Part shown: piece after piece, positions 59,570 to 64,000 of the stretch
Layout: every line of letters begins with the position of its first letter
Numbering within the stretch: the stretch's first letter is position 1
Source: Chloroflexota bacterium
GTDB lineage: Bacteria; Chloroflexota; UBA6077; SHYK01
NCBI GenBank assembly: GCA_035652535.1
Contig: DASRDP010000152.1
Coordinates: 1-64,000 of the forward strand
Length of the DNA stretch: 64,000 bases
Direction: 5' to 3'
Translations under genes and position numbers: made by a program
Notes under the pieces: model-generated
The model's database searches: none
What the model was told of the DNA's origin: nothing
Seen by the model: the letters and a program-made list of their open reading frames with translations, nothing else

Positions 59570-61831
59570 ATGCAAGCTGACAACGTCCCGGGGGGCCGCG
59601 CGCCGCAGTCCTCGTTCGGACCTCGATTGACCGCGTTTAGTCGATACCGCTACTCCCGATGGGACGGCACGCAGCAGGTCAGCCCCTTCGACGCCGATGA
59701 GATCATGGAGAACCTCGCCGATGATCTGCTGGGAGACGGCGACGTCCGGAGCGCGCTCCAGCGGATCCTCCAGCGCGGGTTCCAGCACCGAAGCGGCGAT
59801 CGCACCATGGGGCTCCAGAACATTTTGGAGCGGCTGCGCGCTGCCCGCCAGCGACAGCTCGACCGCCACGACCTCGGCGGCATGATCGACCAAATCCGGG
59901 AAAAGCTCGAGGACGTGCTCCGGACGGAGCGCGAGGGCATTCAGCGGCGCCTGGAGGAAGCGCGGGCCCGTAGCCAGCAGCCGCCCAGCGGCGTTGAGCA
60001 GGGCGCAGAAGGCGCAGAGGACGCGGACGCCGGCTCACAGGGCCGCGAGCCGCGGGGGCCGACGTCACAGGGACAGCAGCAGGCGGGATCCCGGCCGTCG
60101 GGCCAGCAGCCGGGCTCGCCCACGGGCCAGGACGGGGGCCCCCAGGGGCCGTCGCAGCCCTCAAGCTCGCCGAGCGGGCCAAGCCCTCTGGAGATGCTCG
60201 AAAACATCGCCGGGAAGAAGCTCCAGTACCTCGACGACGTCCCGCAGGACATCGGCGGCGCCGTCCAGGCCCTGAACGACTATGACTTCATGGACCCCGA
60301 GGCGCGCGAGAAGTTCCAGGAGCTGCTCCGGATGCTGCAGCAGCAGGTGCTGCAGTCCTACTTCCAGGGCATGCAGCAGAGCATGCAGTCGCTCTCGCCG
60401 GAAGACATGGCGGCCATGCGACAGATGCTCCAGGACTTGAACCAAATGCTGCGGGACCGCGCTGAGGGCCGCGAGCCCGACTTTGACCAGTTCATGCAGC
60501 GCTGGGGACAGAACTTCCCCGGGGACATCACTAACCTCGACGATCTGGTCGAGCACATCCAGCAGCGCATCGGCCAGATGCAGTCGATCCTGCAGAGCAT
60601 GTCACCCGATCAGCGCCGCCAGCTCCAGGAGATGGCCGAGCAGCTCATGGAGCAGGCTGGCCTCAGCGAGGAGCTGGCGGAGCTGGCCGATCTCCTCGAC
60701 CAGATGGCGCCCGGCGCGCGGTCCAGCCGACAGTACCCGTTCCGAGGCGACGAGCCCGTCAGCCTGGCCGAGGCGATGCAGATCATGGAGCAGCTCCAGG
60801 AGCTGGACGCGCTCGAGCGACAGATCCAGCAAGCGCGCGATCTCAGCAGCCTCGAGGACCTGGACATCGAGAAGGTGCGCCAACTCCTCGGCGACGACGA
60901 GGCGAACGCGCTGGAGCAGCTCCGCGAGCTACAGAAGATCCTCGAAGAGGCCGGGTATGTCACCAGGCGCGGCAACGAGATGGAGCTGACGGCGCGGGGG
61001 ATGCGCAAAATCGGCGAAAAGGCGCTCACCGACATCTTCCACAACCTGAAGCGCGACAGCTTCGGCAAGCATCCCATGAATTACCGCGGGCCGGGCGGCG
61101 AGCGGGTCGACGAATCCAAGATTTACGAGTTCGGCGATCCCTTCTCCCTGGACATGCAGAAGACCCTCATGAACTCCGTGGTCCGAGAGGGCCCCGGCAC
61201 ACCGGTTCGCCTCACCCCAGATGATTTCGAGGTGTATCGGCACGAGCTGGTCACGCAAAGCTCGACGGTCATCGTGCTGGACATGAGCCGCTCGATGTTC
61301 CTACGGGGGTGCATCCTCGCGGCAAAGAAGGTCGCGGTCGCCCTCAACTCCCTCATCAAGGGCCTGTACCCGCGCGACAACCTCTACATCATCGCCTTTT
61401 CCTACTATGCGCGCGAGATCAATACCGAGGACCTCCCCCACTTGAGCTGGAGCGAGTGGGGATACGGGACCAACATGCAGCATGCCTTTATGGTCTCGCG
61501 CCAGCTCCTGGCGCGCCACCGGGGAGGCACCAAGCAGGTCATCCTCGTCACCGACGGCGAACCCACCGCGTACTTCGAGGGCGGTCAGATCGAGTTCTCC
61601 TACCCCCCGACGTACCGCACATTCCAGGAAACGTTGCGTGAAGTGAGCCGCTGCACCCGCGAGAACATCCGCATCAACACCTTCATGATGGAGCGCGGGC
61701 GCTACCTCACCGACTTCGTCGACCAGATGACGAAGATCAACCGCGGCCGCGCCTTTTACGCGACGCCGGACCGGCTCGGCGAGTACATCCTGGTCGATTA
61801 CGTCGACAACAAACGGAAGACGATCCGCTGA
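59570..61831 (+). CDS. VWA-domain partner of the AAA+ ATPase (ChlD/CoxE-like)
   Basis: A 753-residue protein. A roughly 120-residue N-terminal domain is followed by a disordered Gln/Gly/Ser/Pro linker (about 135-205), a long helical region rich in Met and Gln (about 205-470), and a C-terminal von Willebrand A domain with an intact MIDAS (DMSRS from Asp571, GTNMQHA, VTDGEPT). VWA proteins of this kind present clients to their MoxR/ChlI ATPase. GAGGAGG precedes the ATG at 59570. Confidence 0.85.
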   Translation: MQADNVPGGRAPQSSFGPRLTAFSRYRYSRWDGTQQVSPFDADEIMENLADDLLGDGDVRSALQRILQRGFQHRSGDRTMGLQNILERLRAARQRQLDRHDLGGMIDQIREKLEDVLRTEREGIQRRLEEARARSQQPPSGVEQGAEGAEDADAGSQGREPRGPTSQGQQQAGSRPSGQQPGSPTGQDGGPQGPSQPSSSPSGPSPLEMLENIAGKKLQYLDDVPQDIGGAVQALNDYDFMDPEAREKFQELLRMLQQQVLQSYFQGMQQSMQSLSPEDMAAMRQMLQDLNQMLRDRAEGREPDFDQFMQRWGQNFPGDITNLDDLVEHIQQRIGQMQSILQSMSPDQRRQLQEMAEQLMEQAGLSEELAELADLLDQMAPGARSSRQYPFRGDEPVSLAEAMQIMEQLQELDALERQIQQARDLSSLEDLDIEKVRQLLGDDEANALEQLRELQKILEEAGYVTRRGNEMELTARGMRKIGEKALTDIFHNLKRDSFGKHPMNYRGPGGERVDESKIYEFGDPFSLDMQKTLMNSVVREGPGTPVRLTPDDFEVYRHELVTQSSTVIVLDMSRSMFLRGCILAAKKVAVALNSLIKGLYPRDNLYIIAFSYYAREINTEDLPHLSWSEWGYGTNMQHAFMVSRQLLARHRGGTKQVILVTDGEPTAYFEGGQIEFSYPPTYRTFQETLREVSRCTRENIRINTFMMERGRYLTDFVDQMTKINRGRAFYATPDRLGEYILVDYVDNKRKTIR

Positions 61832-61851
61832 TCGCGCGGTAAAGTCTGCGC

Positions 61852-62349
61852 GTGATCCGAACAGCTTGCCCCAACCGCGTTCGGCACGCGGCAGCCCTCA
61901 CGTTCGCCGCGCTCGCGTTCGCGTGTTCGAGCCCGAAGGCCGTGATCGATCCGCCCCATCCCCCACCTGCCCCGGCTACGCCTGCCGCGTCACCGACCGC
62001 GTCGGCGCACCCCGGCAGCCCGTCTTCCACGGCGACGCAATCGACCGCCGCGGACCAGAGCGGCGGCCCCGACGCGGCGGCCGTGGCCGAAGAGGAGCCG
62101 ACGAGCACCGCCGAACCGACGCCCTCTCCCACGCGCGCACCCACGGCCCCGTCTCCGACGCGAACGCCAAAGCCGCTGACCGCTGAAGACGCCGCTCCGT
62201 GCAGCATCGGCCAGATCAAGGGGAACGTGAGCTCGAAAATCTACCACGTGCCGACAGGCGGTTCGTACGCGCGCACCAAGAACAAGGTCGAGTGCTTCGA
62301 TAACGAGTCAGACGCCCAGGCGGCCGGCTATCGGCGCGCCAGGAATTGA
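61852..62349 (+). CDS. Small secreted lipoprotein with C-terminal metal-binding-like (sunset) domain
   Basis: A 165-residue protein with a signal sequence ending in a likely lipobox (ALAFACSS, Cys near residue 25), a long Pro/Thr/Ser/Ala-rich linker (about 30-115), and a compact C-terminal domain IKGNVSSKIYHVPTGGSYARTK ... ECFDNESDAQAAGYRRA. That end motif resembles the small domain seen at the ends of many secreted nucleases and surface proteins. GTG start. Probably tethered outside the membrane. Confidence 0.75.
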   Translation: MIRTACPNRVRHAAALTFAALAFACSSPKAVIDPPHPPPAPATPAASPTASAHPGSPSSTATQSTAADQSGGPDAAAVAEEEPTSTAEPTPSPTRAPTAPSPTRTPKPLTAEDAAPCSIGQIKGNVSSKIYHVPTGGSYARTKNKVECFDNESDAQAAGYRRARN

Positions 62350-62365
62350 GCCGGCCCCGACCAGG

Positions 62366-62398
62366 CCACGAGCCGGAGAGATGGCCTCCGGCTCGTGG
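62366..62398. terminator. Strong hairpin between convergent genes
   Basis: A perfect 13-bp stem (CCACGAGCCGGAG / CTCCGGCTCGTGG) with a 7-nt loop lies between the stops of the lipoprotein gene (62349) and the Tyr-rich gene (62429). It has no T-run and would serve both directions. Confidence 0.55.
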
Positions 62399-62428
62399 GG
62401 TGCGTTGACGCAGCACGTCGCGCTATTG

Positions 62429-62845
62429 CTAATACCCGTAGTACATCCCGCCGTAGTACGGGCCATAGTAGCCGTAGTAGTACGGATAGTAGGAGCTCGA
62501 ATAGGAGTATGGGTAGTAACTGGAATAGTAGGAAGGGTACATCGAGTAATACGGGTAGGAATAGTAGCTCGAGTAGTAGTACGGATAGTAGCTCGAGTAG
62601 TAGGACGGATAGTAGCTCGAGTAGTAGGACGGATACGAATAGCTGGAGTAATAGTAAGGGTAGTACGACGAAGAATAGTACGGGTAGTACCCGTAATAGT
62701 TGCCGTAGCCGTAGGAGCTACAGCCGTAGTAGTAGCACTGCGCGTTGGCGGCCGGGACGGCGACCCCGCCAGTGGCGCCCAGCATCACGGCGAGCGCCAG
62801 CACCGGGAGCACGATCCACCGCAGCGCGCGAAGGCGTTTGCGCAT
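62429..62845 (-). CDS. Tyrosine-rich low-complexity secreted protein
   Basis: A 138-residue protein with a clear signal peptide (basic MRKRLRALR, hydrophobic core, cleavage near ANAQ, residue 36). About half of the mature part is tyrosine, arranged in blocks such as SSYYPYYY and SYYSSYYPS with only Ser, Pro, Gly and two Cys among other residues. GGAGG precedes the ATG, and a TGATACAAG box lies upstream. Such composition suggests an extracellular structural, adhesive or dityrosine-crosslinked material; no homologue is recognised. The codons TAC/TAT repeat so regularly that the DNA is itself repetitive. Confidence 0.75.
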   Translation of the reverse strand: MRKRLRALRWIVLPVLALAVMLGATGGVAVPAANAQCYYYGCSSYGYGNYYGYYPYYSSSYYPYYYSSYSYPSYYSSYYPSYYSSYYPYYYSSYYSYPYYSMYPSYYSSYYPYSYSSSYYPYYYGYYGPYYGGMYYGY

Positions 62846-62952
62846 TCCGTTCCCTCCTCGGGTGATCTGTCTCTCTTGTATCAACCCGAGGGAACCGCGA
62901 ACCTTGCGCAACGTTGCCAGTGAGTAACGGTCAAAACGCTTACGAGCGCGGA

Positions 62953-64000
62953 TCAGCCGTTCGCTGGCTGCCGCTGGCCCCTCGCGATCTGCGCTTCGCG
63001 CCGCTGGACGCGCTCTTCGAGCGACATCTTGAACAGCCGCATGCCCTCGTCCCACGAGACGTGGCGGATCTCGCCCGGCACCGGGATGTAGCGCTCCGCG
63101 GCCTCGCCGCGCACGATCCCGATGGGGTCGAGGCCTTCTTCCACCCGAGAGACCTGTTCTCGCCAGAGGTCGTGCATCAGGGTCAAGCCTCGATCCGACG
63201 TTGCGAGCCGCCACCGGTCCCAATCGGGAAGGCGATTGCGCGCTTCGGACCCCTGGGTTCCCATGATCACCTCGTCCTCCCAGATCGGCCCCTGACGCAG
63301 GGGGTGGCCGTGGTTCCACCAGTGGCCCACGTCTTCAACCCACCCGTCGTAGAAGGGACCGCCGGCGTCCGACGGCGTCTGGCTGAACATGCGTTGCTGC
63401 ACGCTTGGGGGGATCTCGCCATGCTCGTCGAAGGGGTGAAAGGAGACTCCGAACCACCGCGTGGTCGCGTCGTCGATGGGCACGGCCCAGTTGATGGAGG
63501 ATCCGCCCGGTTGGCCCATCCGCTGGCACGGCATGACGGCGTGCGTTTCGTGATACTCGTAGACACCCTCCTTCGCGGTGTTCTGGAGGGTCACATAGCA
63601 GGCGCCCCAGGGCGTCCGCTCGAACTTGATGGGCGTCGGCTCCTGCCCGTTCGTGCCGTGGTGAATCGAACCCACACGCGGAACGGCTTTGAACCACCCG
63701 TGGGCGACCTCGCGATGCCAAACGTCAAGCACGTTGTCCAGGGTCTGGAGGAAGACATTCGACTTCTGGATCCGCCGACCATTCCCGGTGATTCGAACCC
63801 CGTCCTCGCGGAACAGCTGCGGAAATCGAGGGAATGGCGGCTCCTTCTCGGGCGGACCCATGTACGCAAAGATGAGCCCGCCGACCTCCCGGCACGGATA
63901 CGCGGGATGGCGAACCGTGTGCTTGAAGCTGCTCTCCGGTGGCTCGGCCGGCGTGTCGAGACATCGCCCTTCCCGGTCGTACAGCCATCCGTGGTAGAGG
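62953..64000 (-). CDS. Rieske aromatic-ring oxygenase, alpha subunit (partial, runs off window)
   Basis: The C-terminal 348 residues or so of a third Rieske oxygenase; the 5' end is beyond the window. The visible Rieske half-motif is LYHGW at the very edge, then DTPAEPPESSFKHTVRHPAYPCREVGG, and the catalytic iron triad Asp-x2-His-x4-His in DVWHREVAHG. It is more distant from the other two copies than they are from each other. Strand and end codon are clear; the substrate is unknown. Confidence 0.88.
   Translation of the reverse strand, partial: LYHGWLYDREGRCLDTPAEPPESSFKHTVRHPAYPCREVGGLIFAYMGPPEKEPPFPRFPQLFREDGVRITGNGRRIQKSNVFLQTLDNVLDVWHREVAHGWFKAVPRVGSIHHGTNGQEPTPIKFERTPWGACYVTLQNTAKEGVYEYHETHAVMPCQRMGQPGGSSINWAVPIDDATTRWFGVSFHPFDEHGEIPPSVQQRMFSQTPSDAGGPFYDGWVEDVGHWWNHGHPLRQGPIWEDEVIMGTQGSEARNRLPDWDRWRLATSDRGLTLMHDLWREQVSRVEEGLDPIGIVRGEAAERYIPVPGEIRHVSWDEGMRLFKMSLEERVQRREAQIARGQRQPANG

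Noticed and set aside
62430-62730. CRISPR-like regular repeats
   Set aside because: The periodicity comes from Tyr/Ser/Pro codons in an open reading frame with a signal peptide; there are no unique spacers of constant length.

Overview
This 64 kb window is GC-rich, densely coded chromosomal DNA from a free-living bacterium. The gene content (type 2 IPP isomerase, many Rieske oxygenases and amidohydrolases, cox-type molybdoenzyme maturation genes, Uma2, YfhO-like and secreted COG4315-type proteins, many GTG/TTG starts) fits Chloroflexota best. That placement is inference from content; no rRNA, tRNA, CRISPR array, prophage or intact insertion sequence was recognised.

Layout. 0.1-4 kb: purM, a membrane-anchored protein, a methyltransferase and a solitary Rcp1-like response regulator. 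4.2-9.1 kb: a leftward operon of molybdenum-hydroxylase accessory genes (MoxR ATPase, CoxE-like VWA protein, two XdhC/CoxI proteins) plus an ornithine cyclodeaminase family enzyme; its moxR gene is bracketed by inverted copies of a short interspersed repeat. 9.4-17 kb: catabolic and accessory genes (cupin, MFS, LUD, double VOC, two amidohydrolases, DinB, Rieske oxygenase). 17.2-29.3 kb: a rightward chemosensory operon, CheW / CheR-TPR / CheW / receptor / CheA-REC / CheB, followed by two large multi-receiver histidine kinases. 29.4-34 kb: a second Rieske oxygenase, an EamA transporter, dienelactone hydrolase and small enzymes. 34.1-37.5 kb: a leftward frdABCD fumarate reductase/succinate dehydrogenase operon. 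37.8-46 kb: a YfhO-like membrane protein, a membrane-anchored NPCBM plus alpha-galactosidase-like protein and a KimA-like transporter. 46-52.6 kb: secreted protein, cupin, MFS, LLM oxidoreductase, aroC and fni. 52.6-55.8 kb: a HEPN gene pair, a HAD hydrolase, a decayed Uma2 gene and an orphan DNA methyltransferase. 55.9-62.3 kb: Lon-substrate-domain protein, ECF sigma/anti-sigma pair, zinc-ribbon protein, a second MoxR/VWA pair and a small secreted protein. 62.4-64 kb: an extraordinarily tyrosine-rich secreted protein and a third Rieske oxygenase that runs off the window.

The most interesting system is the chemosensory operon. Its core has the component set of the Pseudomonas Wsp surface-sensing pathway in permuted order, but no diguanylate cyclase (WspR), CheY or flagellar gene follows. 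Two multi-domain kinases (REC-REC-HK and REC-GAF-GAF-HK-REC) sit in the output position, which suggests a chemoreceptor array feeding a phosphorelay.

A second unusual signal is translational. Three unrelated genes (YfhO-like, ECF sigma, zinc-ribbon protein) have coding sequence extending upstream of any usable ATG/GTG/TTG, and each has a Shine-Dalgarno-like run before an in-frame ATC. Rare AUC initiation may be used here repeatedly.
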